A stretch of DNA of 64,000 bases. Origin: Knoellia sp. S7-12 (GTDB taxonomy: Bacteria > Actinomycetota > Actinomycetes > Actinomycetales > Dermatophilaceae). The notes below the pieces were generated by a model. The model was not told the DNA's origin, searched no databases, and was given only the letters and a program-made list of their open reading frames with translations. The stretch is taken from positions 3,844,001 to 3,908,000 of the forward strand of contig NZ_CP155449.1 of NCBI RefSeq assembly GCF_040518285.1, in the 5' to 3' direction. Of this stretch, positions 1 through 8,668 are shown one piece after another; the first letter of the stretch is position 1, and each line of letters begins with the position of its first letter. A program made the position numbers and the translations under genes.

Positions 1-84
1 TCCCCTCCGGCGATGCCACCGACCGGGAACCGCCGTTCCTGGCTCATTCGTGCGAGATCGCCTGGGTTCAGGGAGGATGTCGTC

Positions 85-1515
85 ATGCCTTCGACCTCCG
101 ATCTGCAGCTCGTGGCCGGGGTCGACAGCTCGACCCAGTCGTGCAAGGTGCTCGTGTGCAATGCCGAGACCGGTGAGATCGTCCGGCAGGGTCGCGCGTC
201 ACACCCGGACGGCACCGAGATCCATCCGAGCGAGTGGTGGAAGGCCTATGAGTCGGCCACTGCTGACGGGCTGCTCGACGGTGTGTCCGCGATCGCCGTG
301 GGTGGGCAGCAGCACGGCATGGTCACGTTGGATGAAGCCCACGAAGTCGTCCGACCGGCCCTGCTCTGGAACGACACGAGGTCGGCGCAGGATGCGAGCG
401 ACCTCATCGACGACTTCGGTGGCGCGCAGCGGTGGGCGACGCAGGTGGGCGTCGTGCCGGTCGCCTCCTTCACGGTGACGAAGCTGCGTTGGCTGCGTCG
501 CTCCGAGCCCGAGTCGCTTGACCGCACTCGCGCCTGCGTCCTCCCCCATGACTGGCTGACCGGTCAGATCCTCAAGCAGGGCGGCGGTTTTGAGTCGTGG
601 ACGACCGACCGTGGCGACGCGTCGGGCACCGGCTACTGGTCCGCGGGATCGGGCGACTACCTGCCGGAGGTGCTCGACCTGGCCATCGGGAGGCAGATCG
701 AGCTGCCGCGCGTTCTCGGGCCGACCGAGGCAGCAGGGCGCACCGACTCCGGCCTGGTGGTTGCCCCCGGCACGGGCGACAACATGGGCGCCGCACTCGG
801 GCTCGGGCTGCGCCCCGGTGACGCCGTCATCTCGCTGGGGACGAGCGGCACGGCCTTCGCCCGCCACGACGCGGCCATCGCCGATGCCAGTGGCGCCGTG
901 GCATCCTTCGCCGACGCGACCGGTGGTTTCCTGCCGCTGCTGGCGACCCTCAACGCGGCGAGGGTGCTCACCGCTGGTGCCTCGATGCTCGGTGTCGACC
1001 TGGCCGAGCTAGACCGGCTCGCTCTCGCGGGCGAGGCCGGCGCCCATGGACTCACGCTGCTTCCCTATCTCGACGGCGAGCGCACCCCGAACCTGCCGAC
1101 CGCCACGGGCACCCTGTCCGGAATGACCCGCACCAACGCCACCCCCGAGAACCTCGCTCGAGCCGTCGTCGAGGGCATGCTCACCAACCTCGCCGAGGCG
1201 CTGGATGCGTTGCGTGGACAGGGAGTTCGCGTCGAGCGCGTGTTGCTCATCGGGGGTGCCTCGGCATCGGCCTCCGTGCGCTCCATCGTGGCCGACCTCT
1301 TCGGAGCCGAGGTCCACGTGCCGGTGTCCGGTGAGTACGTCGCCCTCGGTGCCGCCCGCCAGGCTGCCGCCACGCTCCTCGGCACGGACCTGCCAGACTG
1401 GGAGGTCCAGACCGACGCCGTCCTCGAGCCGGACGCCAAGGCAACCGAACGGATCGCCGAGCTCCGCGGGAGGTACGCCGACCTGCGTACCCAGCTGCAC
1501 GGCTCCTCGGAATGA
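85..1515 (+). CDS. xylB: Xylulokinase (FGGY family carbohydrate kinase)
   Basis: Phosphorylates D-xylulose to xylulose 5-phosphate with ATP, feeding the pentose phosphate pathway in the cytosol. The 476-residue product has the normal xylulokinase length and the two-domain FGGY layout. It has an N-terminal phosphate loop with Asp14, the sugar-binding GGQQHGM motif at about 73-79, and a GDNMG motif with the catalytic base Asp232. These match the positions of the two key aspartates of E. coli XylB. The C-terminal domain has LGTSGT at about 251-256. I chose the ATG at 85 because GGGAGG sits 8 bases upstream and the protein family begins just there; an in-frame earlier start exists at 13. The next gene is convergent, and upstream sequence is outside the window, so a xylA partner cannot be checked. 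Confidence 0.9.
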   Translation: MPSTSDLQLVAGVDSSTQSCKVLVCNAETGEIVRQGRASHPDGTEIHPSEWWKAYESATADGLLDGVSAIAVGGQQHGMVTLDEAHEVVRPALLWNDTRSAQDASDLIDDFGGAQRWATQVGVVPVASFTVTKLRWLRRSEPESLDRTRACVLPHDWLTGQILKQGGGFESWTTDRGDASGTGYWSAGSGDYLPEVLDLAIGRQIELPRVLGPTEAAGRTDSGLVVAPGTGDNMGAALGLGLRPGDAVISLGTSGTAFARHDAAIADASGAVASFADATGGFLPLLATLNAARVLTAGASMLGVDLAELDRLALAGEAGAHGLTLLPYLDGERTPNLPTATGTLSGMTRTNATPENLARAVVEGMLTNLAEALDALRGQGVRVERVLLIGGASASASVRSIVADLFGAEVHVPVSGEYVALGAARQAAATLLGTDLPDWEVQTDAVLEPDAKATERIAELRGRYADLRTQLHGSSE

Positions 1516-1537
1516 AGCGATGCCAGCGGGCTCAGAC

Positions 1538-1795
1538 TCAGCCGTAGTGGTAGCGGCAGGCTGCGATCCGGATCTCGTCATCGACGAGCTTGTAGACGAG
1601 CCGATGCTCGTCAGTGGCCCGCCGGGACCAGTAGTCCGCGAAGTCGTGCTTCAGCGCCTCCGGCTTGCCGATCCCGTCATTGCCATTGCGGGCAATGTCC
1701 TTGATGAGTGTGTTGATCCGCTTGAGCACCTTGCGGTCCTGCGCCTGCCACCAGAGGTAGTCCTCCCAGGCGTTTTCGTCCCAGACGAGGAGCAC
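1538..1795 (-). CDS. yoeB: YoeB/Txe family toxin, ribosome-dependent mRNA endonuclease
   Basis: The 85-residue product aligns end to end with E. coli YoeB, including the catalytic residues at identical numbers: Glu46, Arg65, His83, Tyr84. Members of the family bind the ribosomal A site and cut mRNA during translation, stalling growth when the antitoxin is degraded. The gene starts with GTG, one base after the stop codon of yefM, so the pair is translationally coupled in the usual antitoxin-first order. It is convergent with xylB. No residue known to be needed for activity is missing, so the toxin looks functional. Confidence 0.93.
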   Translation of the reverse strand: MLLVWDENAWEDYLWWQAQDRKVLKRINTLIKDIARNGNDGIGKPEALKHDFADYWSRRATDEHRLVYKLVDDEIRIAACRYHYG

Positions 1796-1796
1796 G

Positions 1797-2054
1797 TCAG
1801 TCGGCCTCGTGAAGGTCGCGTTTCACGCCCTTGCCGCCCTCGAGACGCTCCATGGCGTCCAGAAGTCGGCGGGCGTTGGCAGGCGAACGCATGAGGTAGG
1901 CCGTTTCGCGAAGCGACTCGTAGTCCTCCAACGACACGATCACGACTGGCTCGTGACCGGCTCGGGTGATGACGACCTCTTCACGGTCGTTGGTCACACT
2001 GTCGAGCACCTCTGCATATCGAGCGCGTGACTCGGTGTACGTCATGGTCTTCAT
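1797..2054 (-). CDS. yefM: YefM/Phd family antitoxin and autorepressor
   Basis: The 85-residue antitoxin begins MKTMTYTESRARYAEVLD, the typical N-terminal DNA-binding fold of YefM, and has a charged, probably disordered C terminus that would wrap the toxin. The ATG at 2054 is preceded by AGGAGG; longer in-frame starts have no support. It is followed immediately by yoeB. It should repress its own promoter, with YoeB as corepressor, through the two TGTACA boxes just upstream. Established for the family: dimer formation and rapid proteolysis under stress. Inferred here: the same behaviour in this organism. Confidence 0.93.
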   Translation of the reverse strand: MKTMTYTESRARYAEVLDSVTNDREEVVITRAGHEPVVIVSLEDYESLRETAYLMRSPANARRLLDAMERLEGGKGVKRDLHEAD

Positions 2055-2064
2055 CACTACCTCC

Positions 2065-2082
2065 TGTACAGATAACTGTACA
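2065..2082. promoter_or_regulatory. YefM operator: two TGTACA palindromes, 12 bp apart
   Basis: The sequence TGTACAGATAACTGTACA contains two hexamer palindromes with centres exactly 12 bp apart, the geometry described for the E. coli yefM-yoeB operator. It lies 10 bases upstream of the yefM start, between the divergent yefM and ABC-F genes, so bound YefM would cover the promoter and Shine-Dalgarno region. Confidence 0.85.
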
Positions 2083-2159
2083 GGAAACGCCGATGTTCCC
2101 CCGAGCGTGCTCCCACGACCTCGTCCCACGTCACTGGGGTGGGCACCTACTCTGGGCGG

Positions 2160-3797
2160 GTGAGTGCAACCCTCGTGGCGAAGGACCTGTCCGGAGGGCA
2201 CGCCCACCGCACCCTCTTCGAGCACCTCGACCTGACCGTCGCGCCCGGCGATGTCGTGGGGGTCGTCGGTGCCAACGGCGCGGGCAAGACCACGCTGCTG
2301 CGCCTCCTCGCTGGCGAGTCAGCACCACTCGCCGGCTCCGTCACCACCGCCCCGGGCGACGCGTTCGTCGGGTGGCTGCCGCAGGAGCACGAACGCATCC
2401 CGGGCGAGACAGTGTCCGACTACATCGCCCGCCGCACTGGGGCCACGGCCGCGACCGACGCGATGGAAGCAACGGCAGCCGCACTCGGAGGGGACGACGC
2501 CACCGCCGACGAGACCTATGCCCTCGCCCTCGACCACTGGCTCGCCAGTGGCGCCCCCGACCTCGAGGACCGCCTCCCCGCGATGCTCGGCGAGCTCGGA
2601 CTCGACGTCGGCGCCGATGCCCTCATGACCTCGCTCTCGGGTGGGCAGGCTGCGCGCGCAGCCTTGGCTTCCCTGCTTCTCAGCCGCTTCGACATCGTGC
2701 TGCTCGACGAACCGACCAACGACCTCGACCTCGCCGGGCTCGACCGCCTCGAGGCTTTTGTCACCGGTCTGAGGGGTGGTGTCGTCCTCGTCTCGCACGA
2801 CCGCGAGTTCCTGGCGCGCTGTGTGACGCGCATCGTCGAGCTCGATCTGGCGCAGAACTCCGTGGCCGTCCACGACGGCGGCTACGAGTCCTTCCTCGCC
2901 GAGCGTGAGATCGCTCGTCGGCACGCCCGCGAGGCCTATGAGGACTTCGCCGGGACCAAGGCCGACCTCGAGTCGCGGGCACGCACCCAGCGCGAGTGGA
3001 GCAGCAAGGGCGTCCGCAACGCCATGAAGAAGAGCCCCGACAACGACAAGATCCGTCGAGCAGCCAGCATCGACTCCGCCGAGAAGCAGGCCCGCAAGGT
3101 GCGCCAGATGGAGTCGCGGATCGCGCGGCTCGACGAGGTGGAGGAGCCGCGCAAGGAGTGGGTCCTGCAGTTCTCGATCGGGTATGCCCCACGGTCGAGC
3201 TCGGTCGTTGCCACCCTCAATGAAGCGGCGGTGCGCCGCGGCGACTTCGTCCTCGGCCCCGTCTCGCTCCAGGTCGACGCAGGCTCACGCATCGGCATCA
3301 CGGGACCCAACGGCGCCGGCAAGACGACCCTGCTCAGCCTCATCCTTGGCCGCCTGACACCCGACACCGGCAGCTCCAGCCTCGGCGCGAGCGTTGCCGT
3401 CGGTGAGATCGACCAGGCTCGCACCGGGCTGCGGGATGACCTGTCACTCGCCGACGCGTTCGGTGAAGCGGTGCCCGACCTGGTCCCTGCGGAGCGCCGC
3501 ACCCTCCTGGCCAAGTTCGGACTGCGCGCCGACCAGGTGACGAGCCTCGTCTCGCGGCTCTCACCCGGTGAGCGCACGCGCGCAGCCATGGCTCTGCTCC
3601 AGGCCCGTGGCGTCAACCTCCTCGTCCTCGACGAGCCGACCAACCATCTCGACCTGCCCGCCATCGAGCAGCTCGAAGAGGCCCTTGACTCCTACGACGG
3701 CGCCCTGCTGCTCGTCTCGCACGACCGCCGACTCCTCGAGAACGTCAATCTCGACCAGCGCTGGGACGTCGACGCCGGACAGGTCACCCGCCTCTGA
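2160..3797 (+). CDS. ABC-F family ATPase (soluble duplicated ATP-binding cassette protein)
   Basis: A 545-residue protein with two ATP-binding cassettes and no membrane segment. Cassette 1 has the P-loop GANGAGKTT, signature LSGGQ and Walker B LLDEPTND. Cassette 2 has GPNGAGKTT, a variant signature LSPGE and LLVLDEPTNH. A long charged linker (about residues 245-330) joins them, as in ABC-F proteins that enter the ribosomal E site. The family includes translation factors (EttA, Uup) and antibiotic-resistance ribosome protection proteins; the sequence alone does not say which. The start is the GTG at 2160, giving VSATLVAKDLSGG; there is no strong ribosome-binding site. Its last 14 bases overlap the convergent oxygenase gene. 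Confidence 0.85.
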   Translation: MSATLVAKDLSGGHAHRTLFEHLDLTVAPGDVVGVVGANGAGKTTLLRLLAGESAPLAGSVTTAPGDAFVGWLPQEHERIPGETVSDYIARRTGATAATDAMEATAAALGGDDATADETYALALDHWLASGAPDLEDRLPAMLGELGLDVGADALMTSLSGGQAARAALASLLLSRFDIVLLDEPTNDLDLAGLDRLEAFVTGLRGGVVLVSHDREFLARCVTRIVELDLAQNSVAVHDGGYESFLAEREIARRHAREAYEDFAGTKADLESRARTQREWSSKGVRNAMKKSPDNDKIRRAASIDSAEKQARKVRQMESRIARLDEVEEPRKEWVLQFSIGYAPRSSSVVATLNEAAVRRGDFVLGPVSLQVDAGSRIGITGPNGAGKTTLLSLILGRLTPDTGSSSLGASVAVGEIDQARTGLRDDLSLADAFGEAVPDLVPAERRTLLAKFGLRADQVTSLVSRLSPGERTRAAMALLQARGVNLLVLDEPTNHLDLPAIEQLEEALDSYDGALLLVSHDRRLLENVNLDQRWDVDAGQVTRL

Positions 3798-5043
3798 CAC
3801 CCTCGGGCACGATGAGGCCGGCCAGTGCCAGACGTCGCCTCAGCTCGTGGTCGAGCGCAGCCGGCTCGTGCATGCCGTCCAGCACCTTCGTGATCGCGTC
3901 CAGTTCGTTGGCCGGGACCGGGAAGCGACCCACCCGACTGACGAGAACGGCGCCCCCATCATTGTCCTCCCAATGGTGCGAGAGGCCACGGCGCAGCCGC
4001 CACACCGTCACCTCGTCCTCCGCACCTGCTGCCTGAGCGAGGACCGCGAGCGGTTCAGCGCGCCGGGCACCGCGAACGCTTGGCCGAAGGGCGTCGACGA
4101 CTTCATCCACACTGATGTCCTGGAGCGCCTTGGCGACGAGCGACCGGACGACTTCTGCCTCGTCGCCGAAGGACACCACGGGGGACTGGCCCGCACTCGC
4201 GGTCAGTGGCAGCGTTCGTCGCGCATCGACGTCGTCCATGAGTCGCGACCCCACCCGCGCCAGCAAGGCATCAACGAGGTGCCGGCGAGTCCACGTGTGG
4301 ACCCCGATCGTGAGGTGGATGCTCGTCCCGCCAAGAGCCGTTGCCGAATGCAGATAGCCGCGCGGGAGATAGAGGCAGTCGCCCGGCTGCAGCGTCTCCT
4401 CGATGAGCGGTTCGGCCGCGGCCGCCTGCTCAACGCTGGCTCGGTGCTGTTCCCACGGCTGGTCGCGCAGCGGCGCCTCGAGGACCGGCGGACGGATGCG
4501 CCACTGCTTCTCACCGGCGATCTGCAGGACAAAGACGTCGTGGACGTCGTAGTGATCGGCGAACCCTTGGTTCTGCGGCGGCGTGACATAGGCGTTCACT
4601 TGGACGGGGTGGCCGAGGTCGTCAGCGAGGTCTGCTGAGAAGGACTGGATCGGTGACCACGTGCGGTGCAGCGCCTGAAGCACCAACGTTGCGCCAGAAG
4701 CGAACTCGCGCAGAACCAAGTCATCGCTCAACTGGTCACGGATGCCGGCTCCCACCCCTCCTCCCAGGGTGAACTGGCGATTGGGAAGCGTCGTTCCCTC
4801 CTTGGCCATGCGCGCGAACGGCGTCCGCAGGCCTCGACTCGCCACGAGCTCGTCGACGGCGTCGGGGCTGAAGAGGTCGGCGAAGTCTCGGGGCAGATCT
4901 GCCGCGCGGGTGAGGTGCGGGGCGCGTGACCAGACCTCGGATGCGAACTCCGCGGCCGGCATACCAACAAGGCGCGCCAGCGCAGGAGAACCCGCGGCCG
5001 AGACGGAAGTCTCGGACCGCGGGTTCTCAGGCGCGTCGGTCAC
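3784..5043 (-). CDS. JmjC/cupin 2-oxoglutarate oxygenase, ROXA/YcfD-like
   Basis: The 419-residue protein carries a double-stranded beta-helix iron site: His164 and Asp166 in the DHYDVHD motif and a distal His232 in the GDCLYLPRGYLHSA stretch. This matches bacterial ribosomal-protein hydroxylases such as YcfD (RoxA), which hydroxylate an arginine or histidine of a ribosomal protein using Fe(II), O2 and 2-oxoglutarate. A C-terminal winged-helix-like part follows, as in that family. The GTG start at 5043 overlaps the stop of the acidic microprotein gene by GTGA, so the two are probably co-translated. The actual substrate is not known from sequence. Confidence 0.8.
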   Translation of the reverse strand: MTDAPENPRSETSVSAAGSPALARLVGMPAAEFASEVWSRAPHLTRAADLPRDFADLFSPDAVDELVASRGLRTPFARMAKEGTTLPNRQFTLGGGVGAGIRDQLSDDLVLREFASGATLVLQALHRTWSPIQSFSADLADDLGHPVQVNAYVTPPQNQGFADHYDVHDVFVLQIAGEKQWRIRPPVLEAPLRDQPWEQHRASVEQAAAAEPLIEETLQPGDCLYLPRGYLHSATALGGTSIHLTIGVHTWTRRHLVDALLARVGSRLMDDVDARRTLPLTASAGQSPVVSFGDEAEVVRSLVAKALQDISVDEVVDALRPSVRGARRAEPLAVLAQAAGAEDEVTVWRLRRGLSHHWEDNDGGAVLVSRVGRFPVPANELDAITKVLDGMHEPAALDHELRRRLALAGLIVPEGVRGG

Positions 5044-5303
5044 TGGGAGCCGTCGGCCCCACCGTCAGCGCCGCCATCGTGCTCACCGGGGACGGCCGGC
5101 TGGTCCGCGCCACTGTCGGCCGGGCCCTCAGCCTCGTCGGCTCCGCCATCGGCGCCACCATCGTGCTCATCGGGAGCGCCGGTCTCGCCTGCGCCACTGT
5201 CGGCCGGACCCTCGGTCTCGACACCCGAGGTGCCCTGGGGTGCCTGACCGAGGTCGGAGAGGTTCTCGTCGGGGTTCATGCCACTGGTCGGGTTCTGCGT
5301 CAT
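5040..5303 (-). CDS. Acidic, tandem-repeat microprotein upstream of the oxygenase
   Basis: An 87-residue, strongly acidic protein. It contains two copies of a 28-residue unit, each with EGPADSGA (31-38 and 59-66) and EHDGGADGGAD (46-56 and 74-84). It has no signal peptide, membrane segment or cysteine and is likely disordered. A GGAGG sits just upstream of the ATG at 5303, and the stop overlaps the GTG start of the oxygenase gene, supporting a real, coupled gene. I do not recognise a family. Possible roles are a partner, mimic or chaperone for the oxygenase or its ribosomal substrate, but this is a guess from gene order. Confidence 0.65.
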   Translation of the reverse strand: MTQNPTSGMNPDENLSDLGQAPQGTSGVETEGPADSGAGETGAPDEHDGGADGGADEAEGPADSGADQPAVPGEHDGGADGGADGSQ

Positions 5304-5405
5304 CGCGTACCTCCATGTGTGGACCGACCCTGATCGGTGTCGGGTCCTGTCTGTCTACCCGCTCGCGCGCGGGTGCCGCTACACACCAAAGGGTGAATTC
5401 GCGGG

Positions 5406-6638
5406 TCAGGCAGATGAGCCCGGCTCGAGTCGGGCACCCGGCGCCACGACGACGCCACGCCCGATGCGGCTGTCGCGTCCGACGAGGACGAGCCGGTCGT
5501 CGCCGATCCGCGTGCCGGGAGGAGTCTCACCGACACGAGCACCTCGTGCGATCGTGCTGGCGGAGTCGACCACCGCGCCGCGCACCTCCGCGCCCGCCTC
5601 GATGCTCGTCTGGGCAAACACGACAGAATCTTCAACAACGGCACCCTTGGCCACCCGCACTCCCGGGCCGAGAACACTGCGGACCACGGTGCCCGCGATG
5701 TCGGCCCCGGCGCTGATGATCGAGGCGTCCACCTGGGCGTCGCGACGGATCACCGCAGACGGGAGCTCGGGCCAGCGCGTGAGGATGGGCCACGCGGGGT
5801 CGTCGAACACGTCGACCCGCCCGGCAAGCAGATCGCGGTGTGCCGCAACGTATTCGCTCGGCGTCCCGAGGTCACGCCAGTAGCCAGGCAGCGTGAACGC
5901 ATGCACGGCGCCACCATCGACGAGCCTTGGGATCAGGTGCTCACCGAAGTCACCCACCCCTGAGTCCTCACCGTCCGCTGCATCGACCCGCTCCGCCCTC
6001 AGATCCTCGAGGGCATCGGACAGGCGGGAGGGGTCGTAGGCGAAGATCTCGGCGGCGACCGTCGTCGTCGCAGGACTCTCGGGCTTGTAGTCGAAGGCCT
6101 TCACCAGACCGTCGCGACCCACCTCGACGACCCCCTTGTCCGCCGCCTGGGACTGCGTGACCTCGGTCGTGACGATCGTGCACGACGAGCCGCGGTCGAG
6201 GTGCTGGTCGACGACGTCACGCAGGTCGAGAGAGCAGACCGAGTCGGCGCTGAGGACGAGGACGACGTCGGCTCCGAACGCGCGGATCGCGTCGAGGTTG
6301 CGATAGAGGTCGTCACCGTTGCCCTCGCTGAAGCCGTCCTGCGAGGCCGACCCACTCCCCTCCTGCGGCGGTAGCCACTGCAGCCCACCGCGCGTGCGGT
6401 CCAAGTCCCACGGGCGCCCGTTCGCGACGTGCTTGTGCAGGCTGGTGGCGAGGTACTGCACCGACAGCCACACATCACTGATCCCGCTGTTGGCCAGCGA
6501 CGACAGGGCAAAGTCGACGAGTTGGTACTGACCGGCATACGGCAGGGCGGGTTTGGCCCGCTCGCGGGTCAGGACGTCCATGCGTGAGCCCTTGCCGCCC
6601 GCCTGGATGATCGCCAGCACCTTCGGTCGTCTCGCCAT
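5406..6638 (-). CDS. glgC: GlgC-type glucose-1-phosphate adenylyltransferase
   Basis: The 410-residue protein starts MARRPKVLAIIQAGGKGSRM, the nucleotide-binding loop of sugar nucleotidyltransferases. It continues with the GlgC regions RAKPALPYAG and LSVQYLATSLHKHV and ends in a left-handed beta-helix of hexapeptide repeats. The enzyme makes ADP-glucose from ATP and glucose 1-phosphate for glycogen or trehalose/glucan synthesis. Length is near the usual 400-410. It differs somewhat from canonical actinobacterial GlgC, so a related NDP-sugar pyrophosphorylase is possible. A branching-type amylase lies far away at 45.6-47.4 kb. The ATG at 6638 was taken because upstream in-frame sequence reads through the divergent gene. 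Confidence 0.8.
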   Translation of the reverse strand: MARRPKVLAIIQAGGKGSRMDVLTRERAKPALPYAGQYQLVDFALSSLANSGISDVWLSVQYLATSLHKHVANGRPWDLDRTRGGLQWLPPQEGSGSASQDGFSEGNGDDLYRNLDAIRAFGADVVLVLSADSVCSLDLRDVVDQHLDRGSSCTIVTTEVTQSQAADKGVVEVGRDGLVKAFDYKPESPATTTVAAEIFAYDPSRLSDALEDLRAERVDAADGEDSGVGDFGEHLIPRLVDGGAVHAFTLPGYWRDLGTPSEYVAAHRDLLAGRVDVFDDPAWPILTRWPELPSAVIRRDAQVDASIISAGADIAGTVVRSVLGPGVRVAKGAVVEDSVVFAQTSIEAGAEVRGAVVDSASTIARGARVGETPPGTRIGDDRLVLVGRDSRIGRGVVVAPGARLEPGSSA

Positions 6639-6692
6639 GCACCCACTGTGCCCCACGATGGGTCGCTGCTCCTCATCACCTAGATTCGAGGG

Positions 6693-7952
6693 ATGAGTAC
6701 TGCGCGTGAGTTCGACCTCGTCCTTGTGGGCGCCACCGGTTTTGTCGGGCGCCTGACCGCCGCCCACCTTGCGGAGCACGCGCCAGCATCGGTGCGGATC
6801 GCCTTGGCTGGCAGGTCGGAATCCCGTCTGTCCGACGTGCGGGCGTCGCTGCCTCCGGCGGCCGCCGACTGGCCGCTCGTCGTCGTCGACACGACCGACT
6901 CGGCCGCCGTCGTGGACTTGGCCGGCCGCACCCGTGTCGTGGTCACCACCGTGGGTCCCTACGCAAAATTGGGTATGCCGCTCGCTTCCGCGTGCGCTGC
7001 CGCCGGAACCCACTACGCCGACCTCACCGGCGAGGTCCTCTTTGTCCGGGACAGCATCGACGCGAACCACGCCGAGGCAGAGCGGACCGGCGCCCGGATC
7101 GTCCACTCGTGCGGCTTCGACTCGATCCCGTCCGACCTTGGTGTCTGGAAGCTCGCGCAGCGCGTGGCTGCTGACGGCGAAGGCACTCTCGGCGAGACCG
7201 TCCTGCACGTCCGGACCCTTCGCGGCGGCATCAGCGGAGGCACGATCGACTCGATGCGCCAGCAGGCCATCGAGTCCAGCGGCGACAAGTCGCGCCGCCG
7301 CGCCGTGACCGATCCCTACGGGTTGAGCCCCGAGCGTGATGCCGAGCCACCGTCGCGCAACCGCCCGACCGATGACTTCGGGCTGCTGGGCAAGCTGCAG
7401 GCGGTGGCCGGCACCCGCTACGACCAGGTGACGAAGCGGTGGGTCGCACCATTCTTCATGGCGTCGTTCAACACCCGCATCGTGCGTCGCAGCAACGCTT
7501 TGACGAACTGGTCCTACGGTCGCGAGTTCCGCTACGACGAGGTCATGGACACCGGACGCGGACCTCTGGGTGCCGTCAAGGCGGGTCTGACCTCGGCCGT
7601 GCTCGGCGGACTCTTCGCCGGCATGTCCACCGCGCCGACTCGTTCGGTCCTCGACCGGGTGCTGCCCAAGCCCGGCGAGGGCCCTTCCCACGAGACCATG
7701 GCCAACGGGAAGTTCGTCATGGATGTCGAGACGACCACGACGACGGGTGCGCGCTACCGCTCACGGGTGGCGGCGGCATACGACCCGGGTTATTCAGGGA
7801 CGGCGATCATGCTGGGACAGGCAGGCCTGGCTCTGGCCCTCGACGAATTGCCCTCTCGCGCGGGAGTGCTCACGCCCTCGGTGGCGCTGGGCGATGCCCT
7901 GGTGACGCGTCTGGAGGGCTTCGACTTCGAGTTCACGACCAGCCGATCGTGA
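6693..7952 (+). CDS. Saccharopine dehydrogenase-like NAD(P)-binding protein (trans-acting enoyl reductase family)
   Basis: A 419-residue protein with an N-terminal Rossmann motif VGATGFVGRLTAAHLAEHAP (about 12-31) and the conserved GFDSIPSDLG segment. These are typical of the mycobacterial Rv2953/Rv2449c group often named saccharopine dehydrogenase or trans-acting enoyl reductase. Some members reduce a lipid intermediate; true saccharopine activity is unlikely. Its stop overlaps the GTG start of the lysoplasmalogenase gene, and that gene in turn overlaps an acetyltransferase, so the three form one operon, probably with a lipid or membrane theme. The promoter must lie in the 54 bases separating it from divergent glgC. 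Confidence 0.8.
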   Translation: MSTAREFDLVLVGATGFVGRLTAAHLAEHAPASVRIALAGRSESRLSDVRASLPPAAADWPLVVVDTTDSAAVVDLAGRTRVVVTTVGPYAKLGMPLASACAAAGTHYADLTGEVLFVRDSIDANHAEAERTGARIVHSCGFDSIPSDLGVWKLAQRVAADGEGTLGETVLHVRTLRGGISGGTIDSMRQQAIESSGDKSRRRAVTDPYGLSPERDAEPPSRNRPTDDFGLLGKLQAVAGTRYDQVTKRWVAPFFMASFNTRIVRRSNALTNWSYGREFRYDEVMDTGRGPLGAVKAGLTSAVLGGLFAGMSTAPTRSVLDRVLPKPGEGPSHETMANGKFVMDVETTTTTGARYRSRVAAAYDPGYSGTAIMLGQAGLALALDELPSRAGVLTPSVALGDALVTRLEGFDFEFTTSRS

Positions 7953-8668
7953 GTCTGACCACCACCCTGAGGCATCGAGCTGACCTCCTCGCCTACATCC
8001 CCCTGGCCGTCGTCACGACGGCGGCCTCCGTCACCGGGCGCGAGCGCACCCACCTGATGAGCAAGATGCTGCTCGCCCCGACGTTGGCCGGAGGCGTCAT
8101 CGCGACTCGGGGCGAGCGTTCAACGTCCCGCACGGCGACCCTCACCACGGCCCTCGTCGGATCCGGGATCGGCGACTGGTTCATGAACCGCTCCGGTGTC
8201 GCGCCCCCGGAGAGCCAGGCGCGGCGCCAGCTCGTGCGGCTCGGAGCGGGGGCGTTCGCCATCCAACAAGCCGGCCTCCTCCGACTCCTCGTGGGCGACG
8301 GTGTCCGTCCACGCGTCCGCCCGGCTGCAGCGGTCGGAGGCGTCCTGGCTGGACTCGGAGCGCTCGAGCTCAGAGCGACGGGCGAGCCGGACCCTGTCCT
8401 CACCGGCTATGGCCTGCTGCTCGGGTCGATGTCGGCCGTCTCCCTGAGCGATGGTGGCAGTCCGCGACGGCGTCGGTCCGTGGCTCTGGGCGGAGGGCTC
8501 TTTCTCGTGTCCGACGCCGCGATCATCGTCGGCGAGCACGTGGCAAAAACCCCGCGACAGCGCGCAGTGGTCTCCGGCATCGTGTTGTCGACCTACACCG
8601 CAGCCCTCGCCCTCCTGGTTCACGGGTTGCGCGACGAGCCACGCACTGTGAAACCTGGAGTCGCATGA
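7949..8668 (+). CDS. Lysoplasmalogenase, YhhN/TMEM86 family membrane protein
   Basis: A 239-residue integral membrane protein with about seven to eight hydrophobic helices and the YhhN-type residues GDWFM (about 75) and SDAAI (about 192) that carry family-conserved aspartates. Family members cleave the vinyl-ether bond of lysoplasmalogens. The start is a GTG at 7949 that overlaps the preceding TGA; the longer frame further upstream lies inside the previous gene. The stop overlaps the next gene's ATG. The role in the bacterium is inferred; the family assignment is fairly firm. Confidence 0.75.
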   Translation: MSLTTTLRHRADLLAYIPLAVVTTAASVTGRERTHLMSKMLLAPTLAGGVIATRGERSTSRTATLTTALVGSGIGDWFMNRSGVAPPESQARRQLVRLGAGAFAIQQAGLLRLLVGDGVRPRVRPAAAVGGVLAGLGALELRATGEPDPVLTGYGLLLGSMSAVSLSDGGSPRRRRSVALGGGLFLVSDAAIIVGEHVAKTPRQRAVVSGIVLSTYTAALALLVHGLRDEPRTVKPGVA

